From assembly GCF_017084445.1 (NCBI RefSeq), contig NZ_CP070947.1:558001-622000 (forward strand): DNA of 64,000 nt, read 5' to 3'. A program made the translations under genes and the position numbers. The stretch is from Mycoplasma sp. Mirounga ES2805-ORL. Its GTDB lineage: Bacteria > Bacillota_I > Bacilli_A > Mycoplasmatales > Metamycoplasmataceae. This document shows positions 25,137 to 35,438 of the stretch, one piece after another; position 1 is the stretch's first letter; each line of letters starts with the position of its first letter. Under the pieces are notes generated by a model. The model saw only the letters and a program-made list of their open reading frames with translations, was not told where the DNA came from and made no database searches.

Positions 25137-25712
25137 TTATTTTGAATTTATTAAAAGGAAAAAGTTATTAAATTTTTCTTGAAAAGATTGTCTTAATAGG
25201 TTTATTTTTTGGGACGATATAAATTTCATTTTTTCTTTATTGAAAATATTTTTTAATAAGGAATTATTATTTGATTTTATATGTTTTAGAAATAACATAA
25301 TGTCTATATTGTCAATTATTGAATTATTATTTGATTTATCCTCTATGTTGTCATAATTTTCTATTAACAAAGGGGTGAAACAACGTTTTAATCTAGAATA
25401 CTTTCTAATGTAGTTTTTGCCATAATAATCAGCCAATAATAATATATAAGTTTTAAATGTTGCATTTTTTGTTGAGTCGTACTTTCTCGCCATTTCTGGA
25501 CTATTACTTAAAAATTCATTATATATATCTAAGGCCGAAATAGATGGGATATAGTTTAAACCATTTAGAAATTTAAATTTTGTTATTATTTCTGGATAAT
25601 ATAAATAATTTATTATGTAAACTAGTTCCTTGTCGCTTGCCGATTTCAAATAGTTTTCCAATTTATTTGGATCAGATTTCAAATATTTTTTAAATTGGTT
25701 TATTTTTATCAT
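25137..25712 (-). CDS. Divergent sigma-70-family factor at the sigH position
   Basis: The product is 191 aa, basic and Asn/Lys-rich, with no membrane segment. Residues about 77-110 (KYDSTKNATFKTYILLLAD and a basic end IRKYSRLKR) resemble sigma region 2, where core binding and -10 melting occur. The C-terminal part is too divergent to show a clear region 4. Position supports the call: in Bacillus subtilis sigH lies between rlmB/yacP and rpmG-secE-nusG, and this gene sits in the same gap. Mycoplasma genitalium has a comparable alternative sigma (MG428) that controls recombination genes. Function here is inferred. It has its own terminator and a 218-bp upstream spacer. Confidence 0.55.
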   Translation of the reverse strand: MIKINQFKKYLKSDPNKLENYLKSASDKELVYIINYLYYPEIITKFKFLNGLNYIPSISALDIYNEFLSNSPEMARKYDSTKNATFKTYILLLADYYGKNYIRKYSRLKRCFTPLLIENYDNIEDKSNNNSIIDNIDIMLFLKHIKSNNNSLLKNIFNKEKMKFISSQKINLLRQSFQEKFNNFFLLINSK

Positions 25713-25793
25713 AAATTTTTTTCTTTTTTACTTTGCTTAATTTTTTTCTTAGTCGGTTTTACAAATGTATGTAGTTGAATTTTTATCTTTTTT

Positions 25794-25843
25794 TGTGTAA
25801 GCTGGTTATAGTTTTTTAATTTATTCTATGATTAACCTACACA
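25794..25843. repeat. Imperfect 18-bp inverted repeat upstream of the sigma-like gene
   Basis: Arms at 25794-25811 and 25826-25843 begin and end with perfect 6-bp TGTGTA/TACACA and 4-bp TAG-side matches, with a 14-nt AT-only loop. Several inner mismatches become G-U pairs in RNA on one strand or the other. It lies 82-131 nt before the start of the sigma-like gene, so it may be an operator or an RNA structure in its leader. Confidence 0.45.
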
Positions 25844-25908
25844 TAAATATTTTTTCATATTGCTATTATTTATTTTTCCGTTTTTTTCTTCTGTTAATAA
25901 GTTAATAA

Positions 25909-25928
25909 AAAGCGCATTAAGGCACTTT
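25909..25928 (-). terminator. Terminator of cysS-rlmB
   Basis: Minus-strand hairpin AAAGTGC / GCGCTTT, with one G-U pair and a 6-nt loop, followed by TTTTTATT directly after the rlmB stop. Confidence 0.75.
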
Positions 25929-25930
25929 TA

Positions 25931-26674
25931 TTATTGTTTTGTGTTATTTAAGCTACAAATATCATGAAGCAAAATACCAGTTGCAACCGATGCGTTTAGT
26001 GATTGGACAGTTCCATTTTGTTTGATGTATATTAATTGGTCTGATTCATTTAATACTGGAGATGCTATCCCTTTTTGTTCATTTCCAATAATTAGGGCTG
26101 TTGGTTTAGAATAAGAAGTTTCATGAGAAGGACAGGCCTTATTTGATAAACTAGAAGCATATATTCAAAATCCTCATTGCTTTAGTTTTTTTATTGAGGC
26201 AACTAAATTAGCAACCTTAATTATATTCATTCCAATAAAGCCACCGGATGAAACTTTTAAAACTGTTGGTGTTACATCACACGATCTGTCCTTATTTATA
26301 ATAATATGTTTCACTCCAAAAGCATTAGCACTACGTATTATTGCTCCAAGGTTATGTGGGTCTTGAATATGATCTAATATAAGTATCAATTTAGGTTTAT
26401 CTTTTTTGATAATTTCTAATTGCTTATATTCAAAATTATCTATAAATGCAATAATACCTTGGTGATTTTCATTATTGTATTTTTCGAACAAAAGCTTATC
26501 TCCAACAATAATATTTAATTGTTCATTTTTTTTCAATTCTGAAACTTTTTTAGCTAAAGCTTCAGAATTTACAATAATTTGTTTAAAAGGATAATTATTT
26601 GATAATAAATCAAAAACAGAATTCCTGCCGCAAACAAATAATTTATTTAAATTATTTTTTTTGTCACTATTCAT
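25931..26674 (-). CDS. rlmB: 23S rRNA 2'-O-ribose methyltransferase RlmB (SpoU family)
   Basis: SAM-dependent TrmH/SpoU enzyme, 247 aa. The N-terminal substrate-binding domain begins LFVCGRNSVFDLL. The SPOUT knot has LILDHIQDPHNLGAIIRSANAFG (motif 1), TALIIGNEQKGI (motif 2) and VQSLNASVATGILLHDI (motif 3). RlmB is preferred over other SpoU members because of its place directly after cysS, as in Bacillus. Its ATG overlaps the cysS stop by one base (TAATG). The RNase gene mrnC that sits between them in Bacillus is absent. Confidence 0.88.
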
Positions 26675-27906
26675 TAATAAACCCCTTCTTCAATTAATAA
26701 ATCTCTTATTGCATCTGCCTCTTTATATTGCTTATTTATTATCAATTGTTGTCATTTATTAAATTTTAAAATTAAGTCACCATATAGTTGATTATTTGTT
26801 AAATCAGGGAGTAATACATCTAAAACCTTGTAAATTAAATTGGCTATATTAATATTTTTGGTCTTATTAAATTCTTTTATTTTTTGGTTTAGTAAGTAGT
26901 TAAATTGTGAAAAATCAAATTCCGACAAAGGTAACAGTATTTGATTTAATTCTTCGTTTTTTTCTTCTGGCTTTTGAATTTTGTCTTTATTTAAGAGAAA
27001 ATAGAAAATAACTTTTTTATATTTATTTTTTATTATTTTGATATTTTCTAATAAATCATTAGTGAAATTGATTGGTGCGGCAACAGAAGAGTTTAGAAAA
27101 ATTAATTTTAGAGTGACAGCTCCAAATTTTTGAATAAAGTCCTCAGCTAGAAAAACGTTTCCAAGGGATTTAGACATTTTAATTCCTTCAAGGTTTATTT
27201 GTCCAGTTTTAAGTCAATTTTTAGCAATGTTTTGTTTGTACAATGAATAGTGTTGAATATTTTCGTTTTCAAAATGAGGGAATGTTAAATCCATTCCTCC
27301 ACCATGGAAGTCAACGCCTTCCGCTCCAAAATGCTTGTCAATTAAAGCACAACATTCTGTGTGCCATCCTGGACGCCCTTCCCCAAGTTTAGTTTTAAAC
27401 TTTATTCCGTTAGTTGTATTTTTTCATAAAGCGAAATCACCTTTGTATTTTTTTTGCGATCTAGTGTCTTCAAAAATCATGTTATCAATTTTTTGTCCGG
27501 AAACTACTCCATATATTTTGTCAAGTTTATTTAGGTCAAACCAAACATTATTTTCATTATCTTTATATGCAAACCCTTTATTAATAATTCTTGAAATATA
27601 ATTTTCAATTAAAGTTATATTGTCTGTTACTTTTTCAATAGATGTTATCGTGTCTATGTTTAACAAGCGTAATAACTCTAAATATTCTTTTGTGTACTTT
27701 TCACTAACTTCACTTTCTTTTATGTTAAGGTCCTTGGCCTTATTAATTATTTTGTCATCAATATCAGTTATATTATGGACAAATTGAAATTCTTTTCCAA
27801 GAGCTCTATAGGCTTTTAAGACTAAATCATAGGTAGTTATTGGTCTTAAATTACCAATATGTGGTTTGTCATAAACTGTTGGTCCGCAAACATATATTTT
27901 TCTCAT
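26674..27906 (-). CDS. cysS: Cysteinyl-tRNA synthetase
   Basis: Class I synthetase, 410 aa, on the short side as in other mycoplasmas. The HIGH-like motif is PHIGN at residues 15-19, and Cys7 is the first zinc ligand. GWHTECCA gives the others. The KMSKSLGN motif is at 243-250. The C-terminal part is a helical anticodon-binding region ending [14 protein letters not shown]. It starts with an excellent SD (AGGAGG). Internal TGA codons fall at Trp sites. Confidence 0.96.
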
Positions 27907-28170
27907 AATATACCTCCTATATTCTTGTTAATGATTAATAATTAAACTTTCCCGATTTTACTATTTAGAACAACAAACGGTTAATTTTGTTTTTTATTTA
28001 TTTAAAAAACCAAAATATTCATTTTTAAGTTATTATATATATTATTAATTATCAATATTGTAGTTATTTTACTAAAATTTAGTATTATTTATATAATAAG
28101 TTAAAGTTATTTCAATGATTAGTTTTTAATTATGAAGTAGATTTATTTATTTTATTAAGGAGTTATGATA

Positions 28171-28728
28171 ATGGGGTTTAATAAGAACAATAGTAAAAAC
28201 AATAACATTAAAAATACTAATTACAATCCGAATAATACATCTAATTTTAACAAGCCATTTAATATGGGTCAAAGACCAAGAAGTTATTTCCAAAGACAAC
28301 CCGGTTTTAATAGTTCTATGATGAACAATAATATGAGGCCTCAAAGACCCAATTATCAGCCAAGATCTACTGGAATGTTTTCTAATTCAGCATTTGGAAG
28401 ACCTAGTTCTAGCTATAGAAGAAATCCAGGATCGGTTATGAGACACCAAGGAATCGGATTAACTAGAACAACATCATTTTCTACAGAATTTAAAAATAAC
28501 AATATGAATAAACAACCCGGAACAGGATTAGTTCTCTATAATCCACGAGCCAGACAACAACAGCAACAAAGGATTTCGGCCTTTCAAAATAGAACAGCTA
28601 TGTATATAGTTAATAAGAAGGACAAAGAAAAACAAAAGAAGAAAGCTAACACAATAATAATCACTCTTGCGGTTGCATTAGTTATATTGGTGATAGGCTT
28701 TATAATTGCTTTAAAACTCCTAAAATAG
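28171..28728 (+). CDS. Low-complexity Asn/Arg/Gln-rich protein with C-terminal membrane anchor
   Basis: Not recognised. The product is 185 aa. Residues 1-120 are rich in Asn, Pro, Arg, Ser and Met and look disordered (several NNN runs, repeated RPxY/RPS patches). A Gln run follows (RARQQQQQR). A Lys-rich stretch (KKDKEKQKKKA) directly precedes one helix of about 22 residues at the very C-terminus. This makes it a tail-anchored protein with its tail in the cytoplasm, or an N-out one if inserted otherwise. An ATG at 28165 is in frame, but the AAGGAG SD is 8 nt from the ATG at 28171, which is preferred. It is a single gene with its own terminator. Confidence 0.75.
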   Translation: MGFNKNNSKNNNIKNTNYNPNNTSNFNKPFNMGQRPRSYFQRQPGFNSSMMNNNMRPQRPNYQPRSTGMFSNSAFGRPSSSYRRNPGSVMRHQGIGLTRTTSFSTEFKNNNMNKQPGTGLVLYNPRARQQQQQRISAFQNRTAMYIVNKKDKEKQKKKANTIIITLAVALVILVIGFIIALKLLK

Positions 28729-28734
28729 TTCCAG

Positions 28735-28760
28735 AAAAGAGGTTAAAATCTCTTTTTTTG
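28735..28760 (+). terminator. Terminator after the tail-anchored protein gene
   Basis: Hairpin AAAGAG / CTCTTT with a short A-rich loop, followed by seven Ts, just after the stop at 28728. Confidence 0.65.
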
Positions 28761-28825
28761 TTATAACAAATATAGCAAGTAATAAAATTTAATTGTATAA
28801 AAAATATACATTTAGGAGATTTTAT

Positions 28826-30193
28826 ATGAAAATAATAGTAGTTGGAGCTAACCATGCTGGAACTTCATTTTTACGTACAATTAAAACATTAGATTCTAAC
28901 GTTGAAATTACAGCATATGAAAGAAATACAAACACTTCATTTTTAGGTTGTGGCATTGCGATTTGAGTGGCTGGAGAATTCAAACAACCCGACGGGTTAT
29001 TTTATTCTTCACCTGAAATACTCAAAACTGATTATGGCGTTAATCTAAAAACAGAACATGAAGTTCTAAAGATCGATAATAAAAAGAAAGAAATTTTAGT
29101 TAAAAATCTAAAAACAAATGAAGAATTTGTTGACAAATATGACAAGTTGATTTTTGCAGGAGGTACATGGCCAATTGAACCTAAAATACCTGGGATACAA
29201 TATAAAAATATTGTATTATCGAAACTGTTTCAACATGCTGAAATTTTAGTTGAAAAAGCAAATGATAAGAAAATTAAAGATGTTGTTGTAGTTGGGGCTG
29301 GATATATTGGTATAGAGCTTGTTGAAGCATTTAGAATGAAAGGTAAAAATGTTACCCTTATAGACACTCAAGACAGAGTTGTTGCTAATTATCTTGATAA
29401 AGAATTCACAAACAAGATGGAAGAAAATATCAAAAAAGAAAAAATAACCCTTGCACTAGGACAAACGGTGAAGGAATTTAAATCTAAAGACAAAGAAAAT
29501 GTTAGTGAAGTAATTACTGATAAACAATCATTTAAAGCAGATTTAGTTATTATGAGTGTTGGATTTAAACCTTTAACTGGTCCACTTTCGAATTTTGAAA
29601 AAATCTCAAATGGAGCTATTAAGGTAAATGAATTCCAACAAAGTGTTACAGATAAGGATATCTATGTTATAGGTGATTCAGCCTCAATGAAACATTGTGT
29701 TTCGGGAGTTAATGAACATGTTGCACTTGCTACAAATGCAGTAAAATCAGGCATAGTAGCGGCTTTAGATCTAGCCAGATTACATATTCCATTTCCTGGA
29801 GTTGTAGGTACAAATGCTATTAATGTTTTTGGCTGCCATTATGCCTCAACAGGATTCACAGAAGAAGTTGCTAAAAGCAAAGGCATGAAAAATATATCTT
29901 CTATATATTTTGAAGATAATGATAGATGTGAGTTCATGAAAAGTACTGAAAAAGTTGGTATTAAAATTGTTTACGATAGAGAAACTTTTAAACTTTTAGG
30001 TGTTCAAATAGGATCATGAGGTAAAGCGAATCACACTGAAGTAATTTATATGTTTGGTTTAGCTCTACAACAAGGTTTAACCCTCCCTCAAATTGCTCTA
30101 ACAGATGTTTTCTTCTTGCCTCATTTTAATAAACCATTTAATTTTTTCTTGGTCCCAATTTTAAAAGCTCTTGGTTTAGATTACAAAAAATAA
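28826..30193 (+). CDS. nox: NADH oxidase (water-forming, FAD-dependent)
   Basis: Oxidises NADH with O2, regenerating NAD+ for glycolysis or arginine/lactate metabolism. The product is 455 aa. The N-terminal FAD site is VVGANHAGTS with His10. The redox-active Cys42 sits in SFLGCGIAIW, both as in well-studied water-forming Nox enzymes. A second dinucleotide site VVVGAGYIGIELVEAF binds NADH, and DIYVIGDSAS is the FAD ribityl contact. A dimerisation domain follows. It is a single gene with a TTAGGAGAT SD and a strong terminator. Confidence 0.95.
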
Positions 30194-30200
30194 AAAAACA

Positions 30201-30225
30201 AAAACGTGCTAAAACACGTTTTTTT
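30201..30225 (+). terminator. Terminator of nox
   Basis: Perfect hairpin AAACGTG / CACGTTT with a 6-nt loop and a run of Ts, starting 8 nt after the nox stop. Confidence 0.85.
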
Positions 30226-30232
30226 ATTGACT

Positions 30233-30664
30233 TTAGTCGATAAAATCATTATCCAAAATATTTGTTTTATCTTCTATTTCGAAAGTATATGATATTTTTT
30301 TATTAAGTTCTCCATTTATTCATTTAAAGAAAATGATAATTTTGGTTTTGCTTATTATTTGATAATCAAATTCTAGATTGCCACTATTAAAATTAATTTT
30401 ATTAATAACATAGTTAATAGAATCTAAAATAATTTTTTTATCTAAAAAGTATTTATACCCTTTTATTCTTATGTATTTATTAAAATCTTCATTATTTAAT
30501 TTTGGGAATATAACATCTTTATCATTATCCTCAACTTTTATAGGATCTAATTCAACTGAATTATTTAATTTTTTAGCTGATACTACAGCGATTGGCGTTG
30601 CTATTGCAGCAACCAAAGCTATTGAAGTTACTGGCCAAATAATTTTTTTATATTTGCGACGCAT
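30233..30664 (-). CDS. Small membrane-anchored protein of unknown function
   Basis: The product is 143 aa and not recognised. The basic start (MRRKYKKI) is followed by one hydrophobic helix at about 9-29, then a hydrophilic, probably external domain of about 110 residues. There is no lipobox Cys. The ATG at 30664 is chosen because AGAGG lies 8 nt upstream; a TTG at 30685 in frame is less likely. It starts 40 nt after the end of the 489-aa unknown gene and is the last of a leftward surface-gene group. Confidence 0.65.
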
Positions 30665-30703
30665 TTTAGTTTTCCTCTTCTCCAAATAAAATTAGATAAT
30701 TAC

Positions 30704-32173
30704 TTAATTGTTTAATGGAATTAACTTGTGATTTAAAAAGTCAACCCTTTGCTCATATGAAATTTTGTATCTAAAATTAGAATAATCCGGCTTTATATTT
30801 TTAATAATTTTAAGTTGTAAAAGTGAATCATTGCCACCAATTAAAGATTTCTCTATATTTTTATTTACGAAAAAGTTAACACAATATTTATTGTCTACTT
30901 TATGTTTGGATCCAATATTAAAAATAACTTTTCATTTAAAATGAAGTGTGCCTTTGAATTTTGGAGGGATAATAAACCCACCTAAAGACCCTCTGGATTG
31001 GTTTGTTGTGTATTCATCACCAGGTAAATAGTCGACTTTTATCATTTTGTCATTTGTTTGATCGTATTCTAAAATTTCAGGATAAATAAATTTATAAATG
31101 GAATGTTGTTCGTCAATACAACTTATATATTCATCAGAATAAGATATTTTTTTAAGTTTAGTTTCAATTCCGGGCATTTCCCTGCAATTTAATAATTCTA
31201 TTTGTATATCTACGTCTTGTTCAGGAGTTTTGAATGCGTGAAGCATTATATTGTGGTTTTCATAAAATGAATCATTAAAATCATATTTTTTAAGTATGTT
31301 CCTATCTTTAATATTCATTTCATAATAGCTTGGTTGATTTTCTTGTAGTATCCTAAGAATAGGTGAAACGTTCGGCTTTAATCTTGTAATTGAATGTGTC
31401 TCGGGAGCTATACGATATTTTAAGGAATATCTTATATGCCTTTGAGGACTTCTCATTCCTTGTTCATTGAATATCCATCTAAATGTATGCGGTACCTCAA
31501 TAGTTGAACTCATACTGCCATCATAGTTTTTGATTCCTCAACGTATATTTCCGGGTTCTTTAATAGAATTTATCTTTTTTATAGTTCAATTAATACTATT
31601 AATTTTTTCTTTATTTAACCAATTTATAGATATATTATTGAAATCGTCAAATGAAAGATTATCTACATCATCAGAAATGATTGTAGTTTCTCAGAATTGA
31701 ATGTCATTATATTCTTTGTAAACAAAATTATCATTAGATTGATTAGCATATTCATTAAATGTAAGTTCAGGTTTATTTGACTTAAACACTTTGCCTATGT
31801 CTTTTCTATTCATGCAAATTGTGTTTAGTCTTTTGGTTACAATTTTTTCATTAAGTAACTTATTATTAATTAGAATGGCTGGTGTCATGTGTAATCGATC
31901 ATAGTTGGTTTTTTCTTGAAAGAAAAAAATGTGGATAATAAATTTGTTGCTGTTAAGCATTCTTCTAATTGTTACTCCACCCCGCTTTAGATCTCTTTTA
32001 TTTACATTGTTAGAATAATTATGGAATTCTTCTTCACCTATTATTTCGTGGCCGTTATTTTGAGTGGCTAATCAATTGTAATTTTGAATAATTGCTATAT
32101 TTGGATTGTTTTTAAAATCGCTCATTACTGATAAATTTTTTTCATGAACGACTGCAGGTGTTGTTATTAAAAT
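30704..32173 (-). CDS. Unknown soluble protein, unusual start (possible AUU)
   Basis: Not recognised. The frame is firm from 32125 down to the stop at 30704 (about 474 codons, several TGA Trp). The protein is hydrophilic with aromatic-rich segments such as IRYSLKYRIAPETHSITRLK and no membrane helix or signal peptide. No ATG, GTG or TTG lies near the best SD: AAGGAGAT at 32178-32185 is 4 nt from ATT at 32173 (ATT TTA ATA ACA). The first in-frame ATG is 32125, without SD. The frame is also open upstream, into the S41 gene, so 5' truncation or a TTG start near 32247 cannot be excluded. It lies downstream of the S41 lipoprotein gene. Confidence 0.6.
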
Positions 32174-32277
32174 GGTTATCTCCTTTCAAATCGGGAAGAT
32201 AGTAATTCATTTCTTCCACAATTCTATATATTTATTTTTTTGTGATTTTTTCAAAAATGGAAAATAAAAAACTATTT

Positions 32278-33969
32278 CTAGTTTTCTATATCTGTAATTG
32301 AGTATATGTAATCTAAATCATAAAAATCTTCGTATTTTATTTTAATGTCAGGTTTAATTCCATTTTCTATTGGAATATATATTCCATTTGCCTCATCATA
32401 TATGTTTGAACAATTAGGAGAGCTCATGCCTAGAGATACTCCATCAGGAAGAGTCACATATAATAATGAACACATTCCTCCACCTGTTTTTTGACCAATC
32501 ACTTTCCCTAATTTCATCTGTTTAAAAATAGCGGTGAAAGAGTTGGCGGCACTAAATGTGTTTTCACCAGTTAAGACAAATCATTTATATTTAGTGAATG
32601 GGATGTCTTTTTCACTTGAATTTACTAAAAGGGTTATTCTATTCATTATTTTTGTTAAATTATTGTAATCATAATCTACAATCGGCTTATCTGTAATCAA
32701 GCCTAATGTACGATACATTGCCGCGACACTACCTCCACCATTTTGAGAAAGATCTAAAACAATTTTTTTAATGTTTGGATGGGATTCTATTACAGCGCTG
32801 ATTCCTGTTTTAAGTCATGTATAAGAGTCAAAACTCGACGGGTCTATGTTGTCGCTAATGTTAACAACATCTTCATTTGTTTCAAAACTGTCCATTTTAA
32901 TTACTAACATGTCGTGTTTAATTCTTAATCATTTATTAAGCTTAGTTAAATAGTGGTTGGTTTCCTCACTTCATATGTTTTTTAGCTCATTTAATCTATT
33001 TTTGTATGATTTGAATTTTGTACTTTTTAATCTTAATTGTGGATTAATAAATGTATTTGCATTATGATAAAAAGAATTTGAAATCAATGAGGTATGAAGT
33101 TCATTAAGTTCTCCATATATAAAATCAGAATAGCCATCCATAAATATGTTTTTATCGGTGTTAGTTATCTTACTAATAATATTTTGATTTCAGTATGCAT
33201 CTATATCTTCTATATCTTTTTGTTCTTTTAGACCGTAAAAATAGTCAAAAACAAATCTTAAAAAGTTATATGAGTATAATCTTTCTGACTTTGTCGGTAA
33301 TTTGTTGGTTCAGTTATTTTTTCAGTGTGAATTAACAACAGTTTCTACTCCCCTATATTCATTTCCATCAAAATAAACATTATAATAATTTTGACTACCA
33401 AATAACAAATTAAACACATGAAAAGGAATCAAAACTCTTCCCCGGTAATTTTTAATATCGAAACCATATTTATCTAAATCAAATACAACTTCTTTATTTT
33501 CTAATTTAAATTCATCATAACCGATAGTTTTTAATAGTTTCATATAATTTGTAGATCCTCTTTGTGTGTATCGGAAGTATGAAATATCATTGACTTTTAT
33601 TGTATTTTCTTTTCAATCTACAACAATTGAACCATATGGTGATTTATATTTTATTTTATTATCAAATAATACTCTACTACTAGTATAACTATCTGAATCT
33701 AGCAAGCCATTAAGCATATTTATTCCTGAAGAAATATTAATATAAGGAATTATTTTATCTTTATCAAAAAAAGTTTCAATTTTTGAATTGTATATTTTAT
33801 ATTCACTTTGTTTGTCCTTATCTACTCAATACGAAAAATTTAACATTTTTCTTTCTAAATGTTCATTATTATCGTTTTGAATATTGAAAGTGCAAGATAC
33901 GGACGTAATAAGTGGAACTACAATAGTGCCCAATGCTGACAATGTTAATATTTTCTTTTTCATATTCAT
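32278..33969 (-). CDS. S41-family protease-like lipoprotein
   Basis: Exported lipoprotein, 563 aa. The N-terminal signal ends ITSVSC, so Cys26 is the lipidation site. The C-terminal third has the S41 (tail-specific protease) pattern: KKIVLDLSQNGGGSVAAMYRTLGL, then FVLTGENTFSAANSF with Ser473 as the likely nucleophile, then GKVIGQKTGGGMCSLLYVTLPDGVSLGMS. The Lys expected downstream may be in that last block. The middle contains no clear PDZ domain. It is anchored outside the cell, so peptide or host-protein cleavage is likely by family, with activity unproven. The start at 33969 is supported by a TAAAAT -10 at 33978-33983. Confidence 0.8.
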
Positions 33970-34028
33970 ATTTATATATTTTATCTAAATAAAAGTAAAT
34001 AATTAATAAGCATTTAATCAAATACCTA

Positions 34029-35123
34029 TTAATTTAATTCAAATTCTAATATTATGGGGTTGTGATCACTACTTAAAAATTCCAAATTTTCTACTTTTCT
34101 AGAATGTACTTTTATATTAGAGCTTGTTATGAATCCATCAATTTGGTAGAACTGAAAATTATCTTTATTTGCTCCCTTGTATGTTCGATCTAAAGACCTG
34201 CAACTTGGCGTTTTAGGATTATTGCTCATTCAAACATCAAACCCTTTTTCAATAAATAATTGAGAGTTTATTTCCTCGGGTTTTCATAGTGACTTATTCG
34301 ATTTAGAAATGATTTTAGGTCTTTTGTTTTTGGGGACATTTGAAAAAATTTGATTGAAATCTCCAGCTGCAATCACATAGTTTCCTCCTTGTTGGAATTC
34401 TGTAATTTTATTTAACAAAAATATCGTTTGTTCCTTAGCACCATCACCATATGCTTCTAGATGCAAATTAACTACATATAGTTTTTTGGAAGAATTGTGG
34501 ATTTGGTATTCATTTACTAATAAATTTCTTTTCAATCAAAATGTTTTTACAGGCCAACTTTTACAATCGGGCAGAGAGTATCTTTTGGAATTATTAACTG
34601 ATAGTTTGGAATAATTGGATAAGCCCGCATAGATTTTTCCTAATGGTTGTTTAATGGGCACAGGAAAGTGACCAACCTTAAAATTATAAGAAAAAGAGTT
34701 CGCGTAATTGTTTAATTTAGTATTTAAAAAATCCACTTCATTGAAATAATGAGCTCTTTTACTGGATTCATCAACCTCTTGAAATAAAGCGATATCGGGG
34801 CTAATCATCTTAGTATCTAAAACTATGTTTTGCATATTTGTCTCAACCCTAGCTCTGCTAGCGGTGTCAATCATTTCACCTCCATCATAAAAAAAATTAG
34901 CGTTATCTCCTAATCCTCCATATCCTATATTTCAGCTCAGAATTTTATATTTTTGATTTTTATAAACCATTTTTTTACTTTTAATTTCCTCGATTTTGTC
35001 AGGTCTATATTCAAGAGCGGTATAAGATATTGCTGTTATACCTACACCTAAAGTTGTTAGGCCCACTATTGAGCCTAAAGCTATTCCAAACCCTTTAATT
35101 ATTTTTTTAGTTTTTGTTTTCAT
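34029..35123 (-). CDS. Membrane-anchored endonuclease/exonuclease/phosphatase-fold protein
   Basis: The product is 364 aa. A basic N-terminus and a hydrophobic helix (about 10-35) anchor it outside. The EEP domain then shows its motifs in order: KILSWNIGYGG (about 60-70), DIALFQEVD with the metal-binding Glu at about 116, VVNLHLEAYG, AAGDFNQ and the terminal SSDHNPI with the catalytic His at about 354. Mycoplasma surface nucleases such as MnuA use this fold to obtain nucleotides from host DNA, but phosphodiesterases of lipids also have it. Nuclease is the likelier role. It is followed after 59 nt by the S41 lipoprotein gene. Confidence 0.85.
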
Positions 35124-35438
35124 TTATGTTCCTTTGCCTATTAAACTTTTTTCTCAATTTTATTTTTTGAATTTATATTAAATATATTATTGTTTTTCAT
35201 AGTTAGATCAAGTAAGTATTTATTTCTATAGAAAATATAGGAGTTATTTAATCTAGTATTGTAATTAAAATTTAAGTTTCTAATAGTACAATAATTAATC
35301 TAAATTTAAAATATACTAGTATTAATTCTAAATAGACATCTCTTAAAAACAATAAGCTAAATTATAAGTTAGGTTCTTTTTTATTCTTAAAAAAGTAATA
35401 AATAAAAACCAAAAAATAAATTTTGGTTTCATAAATAA
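35124..35438. other. Intergenic AT-rich region
   Basis: A 315-bp region between the leftward nuclease-fold gene and lysS. It contains the SD-like AAAGGAA of the nuclease-fold gene near its left end and the lysS terminator at 35406-35429. I see no gene, tRNA or strong structure in the remaining part. Confidence 0.5.
35406..35429 (-). terminator. Terminator of lysS
   Basis: Minus-strand hairpin AAACCAAAA / TTTTGGTTT followed by TTATTTATT, 9 nt after the lysS stop. Confidence 0.75.

Noticed and set aside
32114-32210. A 32-codon ORF starting at ATG 32210 and overlapping the start of the unknown gene in another frame
   Set aside because: It runs across the SD of the unknown gene, has only a weak GGAAG upstream, and resembles nothing. 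Probably chance.
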